NCBI RefSeq assembly: GCF_959020145.1 | Contig: NZ_CAUEQY010000008.1 | Coordinates: 19,724 to 83,723 of the forward strand | Reading direction: 5' to 3' | Source: an uncultured Bifidobacterium sp. | Lineage (GTDB): Bacteria; Actinomycetota; Actinomycetes; Actinomycetales; Bifidobacteriaceae | DNA: 64,000 nt | Shown here: positions 9,091-18,188 of the stretch, piece after piece | Layout: each line of letters starts with the position of its first letter | How positions within the stretch are numbered: the first letter of the stretch is position 1 | The notes under the pieces: generated by a model | Seen by the model: the letters and a program-made list of their open reading frames with translations, nothing else | What the model was told of the DNA's origin: nothing | Databases searched by the model: none | Translations under genes and position numbers: made by a program

Positions 9091-10053
9091 ATGTTGAAAG
9101 TGCTGTTCGCAGGTACGCCGGATGTGGCGGTGCCGTCGTTGAAACTATTGGCCCAGGATACCGAGCATTTCGAAGTGGTGGCCGTGCTCACCAGGCCGGA
9201 CGCGCCAACCGGACGAGGTCGCAAACTGGTGGCGAATCCAGTCAAGCAGGCCGCGCTCGAACTCGGTCTGCCGGTCATCGAATCCGATCCGAGCGAGGAA
9301 ACGTTCGTGTCCGAGCTTGCGGCCACCGGCGCACAGGCCGCCGCTGTGGTGGCGTACGGCAAGATCCTGAAACAGGACGTGCTCGACGCGCTGCCGATGG
9401 GCTGGTACAACCTGCATTTCTCCCTGCTGCCCCAATGGCGTGGCGCCGCTCCGGTGCAACGTTCCATCTGGGCCGGCGAAAAGGTGACTGGTGCCACGGT
9501 TTTCCGCATTGTGCGCGCCATGGATGCCGGTCCGATTCTGGCGCAATCCACCGTGGAAATCGGCGCGCACGAAACCGCCGGCGAGCTTCTGAGCCGTCTT
9601 GCTGAAGATGGATCACGCCTGCTTGCGGCATCGTTGCAGGCCATGGCCAACGATCAGATCGCTCCGGTGGAGCAGCCTGCCGGCGCATATGAGGTGGCTC
9701 AGAAGATCACCGTTGAAGACGCGCATATCCGCTTCGACGTGCCGGTATTCGCCGCCGACCGCCAGATTCGCGCATGCACGCCGAATCCGGGAGCCTGGTG
9801 CGAACTGCATGCCCATGCGGACGCCGAACCGGCGACCCTGCACGTATTGCGCGCGCAGCCGGCCGACATGTCCAATCCGAACGCACCGGCATCGCTTGAA
9901 CCCGGCCATATCGTGGCCGGCAAGAAGAACGTGTGGGTCGGCACCTCCACCGAGCCGCTCGAGCTGCTGGAAGTTAAAGCGCAAGGCAAGAAAGCCATGC
10001 GCGCCGCCGACTGGGCCCGTGGCGCCCACCTCGATAACGCCTTCTGTGAGTAA
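9091..10053 (+). CDS. fmt: Methionyl-tRNA formyltransferase
   Basis: Fmt formylates the initiator Met-tRNA using 10-formyl-tetrahydrofolate. The 320-residue protein opens with [17 protein letters not shown] and contains [17 protein letters not shown] with the catalytic Asn-His, then a C-terminal tRNA-binding OB-like domain. A strong AGGTGAGGAG site precedes ATG 9091. It ends the plus-strand block and faces serB across a large inverted repeat. Confidence 0.95.
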   Translation: MLKVLFAGTPDVAVPSLKLLAQDTEHFEVVAVLTRPDAPTGRGRKLVANPVKQAALELGLPVIESDPSEETFVSELAATGAQAAAVVAYGKILKQDVLDALPMGWYNLHFSLLPQWRGAAPVQRSIWAGEKVTGATVFRIVRAMDAGPILAQSTVEIGAHETAGELLSRLAEDGSRLLAASLQAMANDQIAPVEQPAGAYEVAQKITVEDAHIRFDVPVFAADRQIRACTPNPGAWCELHAHADAEPATLHVLRAQPADMSNPNAPASLEPGHIVAGKKNVWVGTSTEPLELLEVKAQGKKAMRAADWARGAHLDNAFCE

Positions 10054-10096
10054 GATTTTTGTTTCTACTGTAAGTATGTGAGTAGCTGCGGCGTCC

Positions 10097-10187
10097 GCGA
10101 CCGGCGGGCGGCATGCATTGACGACACGCTCCGGGCCGCTCAGGCCAAGTCTTTACGGTCTTACAACGCATGCCGCCCACCGGTCGC
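10097..10187. repeat. Long inverted repeat between fmt and serB
   Basis: Arms of 20 bp at 10097-10116 and 10168-10187 pair with a single G-T mismatch. They are separated by 51 bases. The site lies between two convergent genes and has no T-run next to either arm, so a simple intrinsic terminator is not obvious. Confidence 0.7.
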
Positions 10188-10204
10188 TCGTAGGTGCGGA
10201 AAAG

Positions 10205-10888
10205 TTATTTGAGATAATCGAGGATTTTCGCCAGATCACGTTCATTGAGCCGGTGCGGAGCATCCTTCTGCACTTTCGGTTTGGCGCAGAACGCCACGCC
10301 AAGACCGGCCGCATGAATCATCGGCAGATCGTTCGCGCCGTCGCCAACCGCAACGGTCTGCGCCATATCGATGCCCATCCGCGCGGCCCACGCGCGCAAC
10401 GATTCCAGCTTCGTATCCTTCGTGACGATATCGCCCAGCACGTGTCCCGTCAGCCTGCCATCGGCAGCCTCCAAACGGTTCGCAATCCAATAATCGAGAT
10501 GCGCATCGGCCGCGAGACGGTCCACAACCTCGTGAAAACCACCGGAGACCACGCCGACCTTCCAATCATGCGCGTGAAGCGTGTCAATCAGTTCAAGCGC
10601 ACCATGCGTGAAATGCACGCGATGGTAGACCTCATCGAAAATCGTGGTCGGCAGACCCTTCAATAACGCCACGCGTGCGCGCAGCGCCTCGCGGAAATCA
10701 AACTCGCCGTTCATGGCTCGAGCGGTGACGGACGCTATCTGCTCGCCGACTCCCGCGGCCACGCCGAGCTCGTCGATGACCTCTTCGTCGATCAACGTGG
10801 AATCCACATCCATCACCAGCAGTCCGGGAGCGGACAGCGTGGGCAGGGATGCCATGGATGCGATGTTCGGCGTTTCTTGTTCAAGCAT
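10205..10888 (-). CDS. serB: Phosphoserine phosphatase
   Basis: SerB removes phosphate from phosphoserine, the last step of serine synthesis. The 227-residue protein has the HAD catalytic motif MDVDSTLI around residue 27, a GVVSGGF motif and GDGANDLPM near the C-terminus, all as in SerB. It lacks the N-terminal ACT domain that longer SerB proteins carry. No Shine-Dalgarno precedes ATG 10888; GACAAT lies 7 bases upstream, so a leaderless transcript is possible. ATG 10855 is an alternative start. It is divergent from the ARC gene. Confidence 0.92.
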   Translation of the reverse strand: MLEQETPNIASMASLPTLSAPGLLVMDVDSTLIDEEVIDELGVAAGVGEQIASVTARAMNGEFDFREALRARVALLKGLPTTIFDEVYHRVHFTHGALELIDTLHAHDWKVGVVSGGFHEVVDRLAADAHLDYWIANRLEAADGRLTGHVLGDIVTKDTKLESLRAWAARMGIDMAQTVAVGDGANDLPMIHAAGLGVAFCAKPKVQKDAPHRLNERDLAKILDYLK

Positions 10889-10961
10889 GGTTCCGATTGT
10901 CGGAAATCATTAGGACAATGGGTATTCTTGAGGGTTGAACGTGTTGGAAAGCGAGGTCGAC

Positions 10962-12509
10962 ATGAACGATCATGACGAAGAGACGCTCGCGTCGCTGCAG
11001 CAGGCCAACGACCAGCTCATGGCCAAGAACCATGCGCTGGTCAAGGCGTTGAGCCGCGCCACGCAGGAAATGACGAAAACCAAGGCCCAATTGAACCAGC
11101 TGGCGGGGCCTCCCATGACTTTCGCCACCATGGTCCGCGTGCATTCAGCCAAAACGGACGGGCAGGGCGTGCAGCATGCCAGCGCCGAAGTGGCTGCCGG
11201 CGCGAGACGCATGATCGTGCCGATCGCGGCGAATCTGCAAGCTTCCAGGCTCGAACCGGGACGTACCGTGCTGCTCAACGAGAACATGGTGGTGGTCTCA
11301 CAGCTCGACACCGACACGCTGGGCGCGGTGCGCTCGGTACGGCAGGTGTGCGATGACGGCCGCCTGCTGGTCGCGGATGGCGGCGGCAACGTGACGTTGG
11401 TCCGATGCTCGGGAACGCTTGCCAAACAGGCCATCAGCGCGGGCGATCGCGTGAACGTCGACGCATCTCTGCGGTTCGCGCTTTCGTTGGTTCCCCCCGA
11501 AAACGACGACGATTTGGTTCTGGAAGAAGTGCCGGACGTCACCTTCGCCGACATCGGCGGACTGGACGAGCAGATAGAACGTATCCGCGACGCCGTGCAG
11601 ATGCCGTTCCAGCATCGCGAACTGTTCGAACGCTACGACCTGAAACCGCCGAAAGGCGTGCTGCTGTACGGTCCTCCAGGCAACGGCAAGACACTGATCG
11701 CCAAAGCCGTGGCGAACGCGCTCGCCGAAGGCACCGACGCGGGAAGTGGCGTGTTCCTGTCGGTCAAAGGACCGGAGCTGCTTAACAAATTCGTGGGCGA
11801 ATCGGAACGTCTGATCCGCATGATCTTCAAACGCGCCCGCGAACGAGCGGCCGACGGCAAACCGGTCATCGTGTTCATCGACGAGATGGATTCGCTGCTG
11901 CGCACCCGCGGCACGGGCGTTTCGTCCGACGTGGAGACCACCATCGTGCCGCAGTTCCTGACCGAGCTGGACGGTGTGGAATCGCTGGACAACGTCATGG
12001 TGATCGGAGCCTCCAACCGCATCGACATGATCGATCCGGCGGTGTTGCGCCCCGGACGCCTCGACGTGAAGATCCGCGTGGACCGTCCGGGCATCCAGCA
12101 GGCGACCCAGATCGTCCGCCACTATCTGACAGACAAGCTGCCGTTGTCTCCGAACGTGGATGCGAAGGCGTTGATCGGCGTGCTGGTCAACGACATCTAC
12201 GCGCAGGACGAGCATCGGCACCTTTGCGACATCTGCGACGACCATGGCCAGTGGCGTCCGGTGTACCTCGCCGACGTGGTGTCCGGCGCGGTGCTCAAGA
12301 ACATCGTGGACCGTGCCAAAACCTATGCGGTGAAACTGTCCATCACCACCGGACAGGCTGCGGCGATCGGCATCAATCTGCTGGCCAAAGCCGTGGACGA
12401 AGAATACGGTGAGACCCGGGACGCGCTGCTGGATGCGGATCCGGAACAGTGGAGCCGCATCAACGGGCTTGAACCCGGACGGGTGACCGGCATCAGACCG
12501 GTGGCATGA
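10962..12509 (+). CDS. arc: Proteasome-type AAA ATPase ARC (Mpa homologue)
   Basis: ARC/Mpa forms a hexameric unfoldase that recognises Pup. The 515-residue protein has an N-terminal coiled coil (about residues 8-50), OB-fold repeats and one AAA module. That module carries Walker A GPPGNGKT, pore-region LLNKFVGESER and Walker B VFIDEMDS. The C-terminus ends in GIRPVA and lacks the penultimate-Tyr tail that mycobacterial Mpa uses to dock on the 20S proteasome. No proteasome subunit gene lies nearby, so it probably acts alone or with another protease (inference). ATG 10962 has GAGG 6-7 bases upstream. dop follows 71 bp later. Confidence 0.92.
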   Translation: MNDHDEETLASLQQANDQLMAKNHALVKALSRATQEMTKTKAQLNQLAGPPMTFATMVRVHSAKTDGQGVQHASAEVAAGARRMIVPIAANLQASRLEPGRTVLLNENMVVVSQLDTDTLGAVRSVRQVCDDGRLLVADGGGNVTLVRCSGTLAKQAISAGDRVNVDASLRFALSLVPPENDDDLVLEEVPDVTFADIGGLDEQIERIRDAVQMPFQHRELFERYDLKPPKGVLLYGPPGNGKTLIAKAVANALAEGTDAGSGVFLSVKGPELLNKFVGESERLIRMIFKRARERAADGKPVIVFIDEMDSLLRTRGTGVSSDVETTIVPQFLTELDGVESLDNVMVIGASNRIDMIDPAVLRPGRLDVKIRVDRPGIQQATQIVRHYLTDKLPLSPNVDAKALIGVLVNDIYAQDEHRHLCDICDDHGQWRPVYLADVVSGAVLKNIVDRAKTYAVKLSITTGQAAAIGINLLAKAVDEEYGETRDALLDADPEQWSRINGLEPGRVTGIRPVA

Positions 12510-12580
12510 ATGCCGGCCGGCGTATGAATGCTGGACGGTATGGTATGGAACGCAATCTAAATACGGAAAGGAACGGCGCG

Positions 12581-14164
12581 ATGAGCGTTCGCAGGGTCAT
12601 GGGCACGGAAACGGAATACGCGGTCTCCGCGCCAGGACAAGGCCGCTACAATCCGGTGCAGCTCTCATTCGACGTGGTTGGCGCCGCCTCGGATGCGTCA
12701 CGCAGCCATATCCGCTGGGACTACCGGCAGGAAGACCCCGTCAACGACGCGCGCGGCACCAGACTGGAACGTGCGGCGGCCCACCCGGACCTGCTCACCG
12801 ACGCCCCACAGCTCAACATCACCAACGTGATCGCCCCTAACGGGGGTCGTATCTACGTCGACCACGCGCATCCCGAATACTCCGCGCCGGAAACAACCGA
12901 CCCCTTCGAAGCGGTGCGATACGACCGTGCCGGCGATCTCATCATGCGCGCCGCCGCAGCCAAGGCAAGCGAGACGACGGGACGGAAAATCGTGCTGCAC
13001 CGCAACAACGTCGACGGCAAAGGAGCCAGCTGGGGCACGCACGAAAACTACATGATGCTGCGGTCGGTACCGTTCGACCTGGTGACACGCCTCATGACCA
13101 CGCACTTCGTCTCCCGACAGATCTTCATCGGCTCCGGCCGCGTCGGCATCGGCGAACATAGCGAAAACGCCGGCTACCAGCTAAGCCAACGTGCCGACTA
13201 CTTCCATATGAAAGTCGGTTTGCAGACCACATTCGACCGGCCGATCATCAACACCAGAGACGAATCGCACAGCACCGACGAATACCGCAGACTGCACGTG
13301 ATCGTCGGCGACGCCAACCGCATGGACGTGCCACAGGCCTTGAAACTCGGCACCACCAGCATGCTGCTGTGGCTGCTCGAACACGCCGACATGGCCGAAA
13401 TCGACTTGAACGAGGCGCTGGAACCGCTTACGCTCGCCGACCCGGTGGAAGCCATGCACACGGTATCGCACGACCTGACCCTGGCCGCCCCACTACCATT
13501 GGAAACAGGTGGAACCACCACCGCATGGCAGATGCAGGTCACTTTGCGTGGACTGGTATATGCGGCCGCGGCAACGGTATACGGCACCGACACATCCGGA
13601 GAGCCGGCATGGCCCGACCGCTCCACCCGCAACATCATGGCGATGTGGGGGCAGGCTCTCGCCGACGTCGCCACCGTACGCCATGCCGACGATGACGGAC
13701 GACTGACGATGCGGGAACAGGCGTCACGTCTCGAATGGCTGCTCAAATGGCAGTTGCTGGAGAAACTACGCCGCAAGACCGGTTCGGATTGGACCGATCG
13801 GCGCCTGGCCGCGGTCGATCTGAAATGGGCCGCGCTCGATCCGGCCGATTCGATTTTCACCCGGCTTGCCGGACAGACCGAACGACTGGTGACGGATAAG
13901 CAGCTTGCCGAGGCGGTCGGCCAAGCGCCGGCCGACACACGCGCATGGCTGCGCGCGGAGATCATACGACGTTTCCCCGAACAGGTCGTTGCGGCGTCGT
14001 GGTCCCACCTTACGGTGCGCGGCGAGTCGTCCGGTGATGAAAACGTGGAGAATTCGATGGTCTCGTTGGACATGTCCAATCCGTTGAAATTCACGGAATC
14101 CTTGTGTTCCGAAGCGTTCGAGCATGTCCACACTGCGAGCGGAATCGTGGAATCCCTGCGTTGA
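12581..14164 (+). CDS. dop: Pup deamidase/depupylase
   Basis: Dop belongs to the carboxylate-amine ligase fold and removes Pup from tagged proteins. In other species it also deamidates Pup. The 527-residue protein starts VMGTETEYAVS with the catalytic Glu. It keeps the Dop-specific loop region (about residues 20-55) and has VDHAHPEYSAPE and HENYMMLRSV. Pup in this locus already ends in Glu, so deamidation is not needed and depupylation is the likely role. ATG 12581 follows GGAAAGGA. Earlier in-frame ATGs at 12506 and 12524 have weaker context. Confidence 0.92.
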   Translation: MSVRRVMGTETEYAVSAPGQGRYNPVQLSFDVVGAASDASRSHIRWDYRQEDPVNDARGTRLERAAAHPDLLTDAPQLNITNVIAPNGGRIYVDHAHPEYSAPETTDPFEAVRYDRAGDLIMRAAAAKASETTGRKIVLHRNNVDGKGASWGTHENYMMLRSVPFDLVTRLMTTHFVSRQIFIGSGRVGIGEHSENAGYQLSQRADYFHMKVGLQTTFDRPIINTRDESHSTDEYRRLHVIVGDANRMDVPQALKLGTTSMLLWLLEHADMAEIDLNEALEPLTLADPVEAMHTVSHDLTLAAPLPLETGGTTTAWQMQVTLRGLVYAAAATVYGTDTSGEPAWPDRSTRNIMAMWGQALADVATVRHADDDGRLTMREQASRLEWLLKWQLLEKLRRKTGSDWTDRRLAAVDLKWAALDPADSIFTRLAGQTERLVTDKQLAEAVGQAPADTRAWLRAEIIRRFPEQVVAASWSHLTVRGESSGDENVENSMVSLDMSNPLKFTESLCSEAFEHVHTASGIVESLR

Positions 14165-14298
14165 ATCTCATGTTGTGCGGGTACCATTGCCGTAGGTGAT
14201 GGCAGAGGCCATACCCATAGTCGATGAACCACACGGCAGGACGCTTGAGGGAGAGGGTGCGTCCAAGCCGGTTATGAGGAAACGAAAAGGCATACTAC

Positions 14299-15129
14299 AT
14301 GGAATTGAGGCAAGTGGCCCTCGAAGTGGCCCGTATCCTGCAGGATGCAGGCAAGCACGCGTTGAACGATCAAATGAATCCGCGTGATCTGAAAAGTTTT
14401 GAAATAACGGACAATCATCTGAGCTTCACCTCCGACATCGATAAGCGGTTGGCGCAATTCATCAGCAACCGCATCACGTATGTGGATGTGTTCGATGGTT
14501 TCTGGCAGTTCCGTCCGGAAGAATGCCATCCGGGGGAACGGTATTGGTGCGTTGGCGGCATCGACGGCGCGATCAATTTCGTGCGCAGCATGCCGGAATG
14601 GACCATCACCGTCTCACTGTTCGAGTTCAACGACCAATGCTCCGCGCAGCCGATCCTTTCGGTGGTGCATGCTCCGGCGCTTGGCCTGACCTACCTGGCG
14701 GTGCGCGGATCCGGAGCCATCCGCATCCGCAAGACGCCGCTTGGAGACAAACGCGAGAAGATCATGCCGTCCACCACCCCGTCCCTTGACTATGCGGTGG
14801 TGAGCTTCGGCATGTCCCATGTGCCGGAGGAATCCAAGCGCGCGCTTGAAGTGGTGTCGCGTATCTCCGGCCGTCCGGCCGACATCAAGCGCGTTGGCCC
14901 CTCCTCCTTGGATTTGTGCAAGGTGGCGGACGGTACATATGACGCGTATTTCGAAGCGCATCTGCACAAGTGGGACGTTCCCGCGGTTTCCGCCGGAGCC
15001 GTCGTGGTCTGGGAAGCGCAGGGGCATCTGAGCCGGTGGAACGGCGATCTTGTCCACTGGCGTCAGGAAAACGACGTACTCGCCACCAACGGTCTGATTA
15101 CCGATGATCTGCGCCAGTATTTGGCATAA
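14299..15129 (+). CDS. Inositol-monophosphatase-like protein with degenerate metal site
   Basis: The 276-residue protein has the overall IMPase pattern: a SFTSDID segment, the core motif region at residues 83-93, and HKWDVPA with Asp226. The core motif, normally DPIDGTTNF, reads GGIDGAINF. The first metal-binding Asp is Gly86 and the Thr that helps activate water is Ala91. Activity as a phosphatase is therefore uncertain. It lies between dop and pup, 94 bp from pup, with a hairpin in the gap, so it may be a separate unit or part of the pupylation operon. Start ATG 14299 has an AAAAGG site. Confidence 0.72.
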   Translation: MELRQVALEVARILQDAGKHALNDQMNPRDLKSFEITDNHLSFTSDIDKRLAQFISNRITYVDVFDGFWQFRPEECHPGERYWCVGGIDGAINFVRSMPEWTITVSLFEFNDQCSAQPILSVVHAPALGLTYLAVRGSGAIRIRKTPLGDKREKIMPSTTPSLDYAVVSFGMSHVPEESKRALEVVSRISGRPADIKRVGPSSLDLCKVADGTYDAYFEAHLHKWDVPAVSAGAVVVWEAQGHLSRWNGDLVHWRQENDVLATNGLITDDLRQYLA

Positions 15130-15140
15130 GACTGATTGAC

Positions 15141-15170
15141 TGCCCCACACCTGGGTTAAGGTGTGGGGCA
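15141..15170 (+). terminator. Strong hairpin upstream of pup
   Basis: A perfect 12-bp stem (TGCCCCACACCT with AGGTGTGGGGCA) closes a 6-base loop. No T-run follows; instead TATGCT at 15172-15177 is a plausible -10 for a pup-pafA transcript. It may terminate the upstream gene or serve as an RNA processing or stability element. Confidence 0.6.
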
Positions 15171-15223
15171 GTATGCTATTCGCAGGAGAACCCGCAAAGA
15201 CGCTTTCGGAGAAAGGAAGGACC

Positions 15224-15415
15224 ATGCCCCAGAAATTTGAGCAGATGCAATCCGCCGAACAAAAACATGACGAGGATGAGACCATTGCGCAGGCTGGCAC
15301 CCAGATCGATGACACGGTCGATGCGCTTGACGCGGTGCTGGACGACATCGAATCGGTCCTCGAATCCAACGCCGAGGAATATGTGGGCAGCTTCGTCCAA
15401 AAAGGCGGCGAGTGA
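15224..15415 (+). CDS. pup: Prokaryotic ubiquitin-like protein Pup
   Basis: Pup is the small disordered protein that PafA attaches to lysines of target proteins. The 63-residue product is acidic, rich in Gln, Glu and Asp, contains a helix-forming ARC-binding middle ([24 protein letters not shown], residues 27-46) and ends in GGE. The terminal Glu means it can be ligated without prior deamidation. The start ATG follows GAAAGGAAGG. Its TGA overlaps the pafA ATG by one base. Confidence 0.95.
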   Translation: MPQKFEQMQSAEQKHDEDETIAQAGTQIDDTVDALDAVLDDIESVLESNAEEYVGSFVQKGGE

Positions 15416-16881
15416 TGCCGCAGCTGCGTGACAGCGGCAACCATTCCACAGCGCCGCTTGACGCCCATACCAAGGACGAAATCCAATCCTTCGCCCGTAT
15501 TTTCGGCATCGAAACCGAATACGGTGTGAGCGTGACCGGTTCGGACCGCCCATGCGACGCCGGACAGACGGCGATGATGATGTTCCAGCCGATTGTGGCC
15601 GAAGCGAGATCCACCAACACATATATTGAAAACGGTTCAAGACTCTACCTTGATGTCGGCTCGCACCCCGAGTACGCCACGGCGGAAGCCCGGGATCCGA
15701 TGGACGCGCTGGCATTGGATGCGGCCGGCGAATTGGTGATGAGGGATCTTGCCCTGGACGCCCAACGTCGTCTGCGCTCCATCCAGGGAGCCGGCTCCAC
15801 GGTCCATGTGTTCAAAAACAATGTGGATTCCGCCGGGCATTCCTTCGGCTGCCATGAGAATTACCTGGTGCGACGGTTCGTGCCGTTGAAGACGATCGAA
15901 CAGGAGCTGCTGCCGTTCCTGATCACCCGGCAGCTGTTCACCGGCGCAGGACGTATGGGGGAGCAGGGCTTCCAGATCACGCAGCGTGCCGATTTCCTCG
16001 ATGAGGCGGTCTCATCGGCCACCACGCGCTCGCGTCCGATGGTCAACACGCGCGACGAACCGCATGCCGATCCTGACGCGTTCAGACGGCTGCATGTGAT
16101 CATCGGCGATTCGAACCGGTCCCAGTGGGCCACGATGATGAAGCTCGCCACCACGCATCTGGTGTTGTGCGTCATCGAACAGGCCGGGCGCGAAGGCAAG
16201 GATTCCGGGTTCGCCCGATTCTCCTTCGCTGACGCCAGTGCGGCCAACCATAAGGTAAGCCGTGACCTGACGGGCGTCGAAGCGTCCTTCGACATGGCAG
16301 ACGGCACTGTCATGGAAGGCGGTGCCGTAGCGATTCAGGAACGTTATCTTGAAATCGTCGAACGATTCGTTGGACAACATACCGAAGTGTGCTCCTCGTT
16401 GCCGCGCACGGACGTGCATGAGGTGATTCGCCAATGGAGGCGTGTCATAGAGGCGTTCCGCTCGGGGGCTAGCGAAACGTTCGCCGACAAGGTCGATTGG
16501 CTTGCCAAACGACGGCTGTTCGACATGCTCCGCAACCGTGCGGGGAGCCGACTCTCCGTCAGCAAGTTGGAACAGTTGGACATGGACTACCATGACGTGG
16601 CCAACGGCGCGCTGTACGCCTCGCTGTGCCGTCGCGGAGCCATGCGCACGTTGGTCAACGAGTCACAAGCACATGAGGCCATCGATGTTCCTCCCCACGA
16701 TACCCGCGCCGCACTGCGTGGACGGTTCATCCAGTCGGCACGATCGCACAACGCGCAATATTCCTGTGATTGGACGCGACTATCGCTGACCTCGCCGAAC
16801 AGGATGGACGTGACGTTGCTTGATCCGTTCGACGCACAACCGTCCGACCGGTTCCTCACGATACTAGAGGCTTTGCAGTAG
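15415..16881 (+). CDS. pafA: Pup-protein ligase
   Basis: PafA activates the C-terminal Glu of Pup with ATP and links it to substrate lysines. The 488-residue protein has IFGIETEYGVSVTG (residues 24-37) with the catalytic Glu, DVGSHPEYATAE with the catalytic Asp, and FKNNVDSAGHSFGCHENY. It resembles Dop but lacks the Dop loop. ATG 15415 overlaps the pup stop (TGATG), so the two are coupled; GTG 15412 is a less likely start. In mycobacteria prcB-prcA separate pup and pafA; here they are absent. Confidence 0.94.
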   Translation: MPQLRDSGNHSTAPLDAHTKDEIQSFARIFGIETEYGVSVTGSDRPCDAGQTAMMMFQPIVAEARSTNTYIENGSRLYLDVGSHPEYATAEARDPMDALALDAAGELVMRDLALDAQRRLRSIQGAGSTVHVFKNNVDSAGHSFGCHENYLVRRFVPLKTIEQELLPFLITRQLFTGAGRMGEQGFQITQRADFLDEAVSSATTRSRPMVNTRDEPHADPDAFRRLHVIIGDSNRSQWATMMKLATTHLVLCVIEQAGREGKDSGFARFSFADASAANHKVSRDLTGVEASFDMADGTVMEGGAVAIQERYLEIVERFVGQHTEVCSSLPRTDVHEVIRQWRRVIEAFRSGASETFADKVDWLAKRRLFDMLRNRAGSRLSVSKLEQLDMDYHDVANGALYASLCRRGAMRTLVNESQAHEAIDVPPHDTRAALRGRFIQSARSHNAQYSCDWTRLSLTSPNRMDVTLLDPFDAQPSDRFLTILEALQ

Positions 16882-16883
16882 CC

Positions 16884-16924
16884 AAAAGCCTGCGATGGAA
16901 GACTCGTCTCCACCGCAGGCTTTT
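16884..16924. terminator. Bidirectional terminator after pafA
   Basis: AAAAGCCTGCG at 16884-16894 pairs with CGCAGGCTTTT at 16914-16924. Flanking A and T runs serve both convergent genes. Confidence 0.85.
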
Positions 16925-16954
16925 GATATTGGTTGGTCGGATTGTAACTGCCGC

Positions 16955-17755
16955 TCAGACTTCTCCACGGTATTTGGCCATCATCTGCGACTGGAGTTGT
17001 TGCGCGCTTGGCGGCGTCCACGTGATCGCGTCGGCGCCCGCATCAATGGTGGCGAGAATACGGTCTTCACGACCTCCGCCCGAAGCCAGAATCGGGATTT
17101 CCGGATGATGCGCGCGGATGCTTGCCACGACTTGCGCGGTTCTTGCACCGGCTGCCACATTGATGATGGCCGCACCGGCAAGAATCTTGCATTCGGTGAT
17201 TTCATCATCCTCCGTGACCGTGGCGATGACGGGGATGTCCACCATCGACATGGTCGTTTCGATGGTTTCCGCCGGTGCCGGCGCGTTGATGACCACGCCG
17301 GCCGCGCCCTGCATCTCCGCCACCATGGCCAGCTCTGCCACACGCGGACCGGTGGTGGTGCCTCCACCCACGCCGACGAACAGCGGCATCTGCGCCACGG
17401 TGAGCAGCGCCTGCGTGATCACCGGTTCGCCGGTGAAAGGGTACACCGCGAGGATGGCGTTCGCGTTCGTGTTGCGGATAATCACCGCATCGGTGGTATA
17501 GGCGAACGATTTGAGCGTATGACCTTTGACGGTGATGCCGCCGCAACGCTGCGTGATGATTTCCGGAACCCTGGCATTGGGGGAGGTGAGTCTGCCTTCG
17601 ACCTTCGCCGTACCGTAGGTGCTTCGCGACACGTGCGGCACGGCTGAATGCTGCTCCACAGCCACTGACGCGCTGGGGGTGAATAGCGAACGCTTGTTGA
17701 GACGGATGAGATCCGGATCGTCCGCACCGGAATCATGTTCCTGCCCGACGCTCAT
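16955..17755 (-). CDS. TIM-barrel-like protein of unknown function
   Basis: The 266-residue protein has alternating beta-alpha character and glycine-rich loops near the C-terminus: GVGGGTTTGPRVAELA around residue 127 and LASGGGREDRILATIDAGADAI around residue 226. These resemble phosphate- or nucleotide-binding loops of (beta/alpha)8 barrels such as ThiG or IMP-dehydrogenase-like proteins. I cannot name a substrate. Its start overlaps the stop of the upstream small gene by 4 bases (ATGA), so the pair is an operon. Confidence 0.55.
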   Translation of the reverse strand: MSVGQEHDSGADDPDLIRLNKRSLFTPSASVAVEQHSAVPHVSRSTYGTAKVEGRLTSPNARVPEIITQRCGGITVKGHTLKSFAYTTDAVIIRNTNANAILAVYPFTGEPVITQALLTVAQMPLFVGVGGGTTTGPRVAELAMVAEMQGAAGVVINAPAPAETIETTMSMVDIPVIATVTEDDEITECKILAGAAIINVAAGARTAQVVASIRAHHPEIPILASGGGREDRILATIDAGADAITWTPPSAQQLQSQMMAKYRGEV

Positions 17756-18111
17756 TCCCGCACCTCCTCATCCGTATGGTTCAGCATGAGGAATTCGTGG
17801 ATCGCCTTGCGGCGTTCGGAAATCTCCTCATCCAGAAGTTTGGTATCGGTGTTGTCGATGATACGCTGCAGCAGTTCGCCGAGAGTGGAAAGTTCCTCGT
17901 CGTTCAGGCAGTCGAGCATATGAACGTCGGCTTCGATGGGTTTGGACGGCTTGGGCCGTGGAACCGTTCCCCGTCTTGCCGCGTCGACGTTCCGCACGTG
18001 TGTGGTGGCGCGAGCCACGGTCCGGGCACGTGTCGTTTTGAGCTTGGTGTGGATGAGCAGGATGTTGAGTTTGTGGATTTCGTCGATGATCTGTCTGCGT
18101 TGGTCGACCAT
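17752..18111 (-). CDS. Small helical protein, possibly a MarR-derived regulator
   Basis: The 119-residue protein is charged and mostly helical. Residues 1-25 look like a MarR-type first helix. Residues 68-90 (LNDEELSTLGELLQRIIDNT) look like the MarR C-terminal dimerisation helix. The middle (about 28-60) is basic and proline-containing and shows no winged helix. It may be a shortened regulator or unrelated. The ribosome site AAAGGGGGA is strong. A TATGAT -10 and a palindrome lie just upstream, which would suit self-regulation. Confidence 0.5.
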   Translation of the reverse strand: MVDQRRQIIDEIHKLNILLIHTKLKTTRARTVARATTHVRNVDAARRGTVPRPKPSKPIEADVHMLDCLNDEELSTLGELLQRIIDNTDTKLLDEEISERRKAIHEFLMLNHTDEEVRE

Positions 18112-18126
18112 GACATCCCCCTTTAT

Positions 18127-18143
18127 CTAGTCATATTGTCTAG
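18127..18143. promoter_or_regulatory. Palindromic operator candidate
   Basis: CTAGnCAnnnTGnCTAG is symmetric over 17 bp. On the minus strand it sits directly after TATGAT (18149-18144), that is over the expected transcription start of the two-gene operon. Confidence 0.5.
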
Positions 18144-18188
18144 TATCATAGCGCATAGTGTGGGATGACATTGCCTTTGCCTGTTATA

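Noticed and set aside
15172..15177. TTGACT at 15136-15141 as -35 for the pup promoter
   Set aside because: It is 30 bases from TATGCT, too far for a standard promoter.
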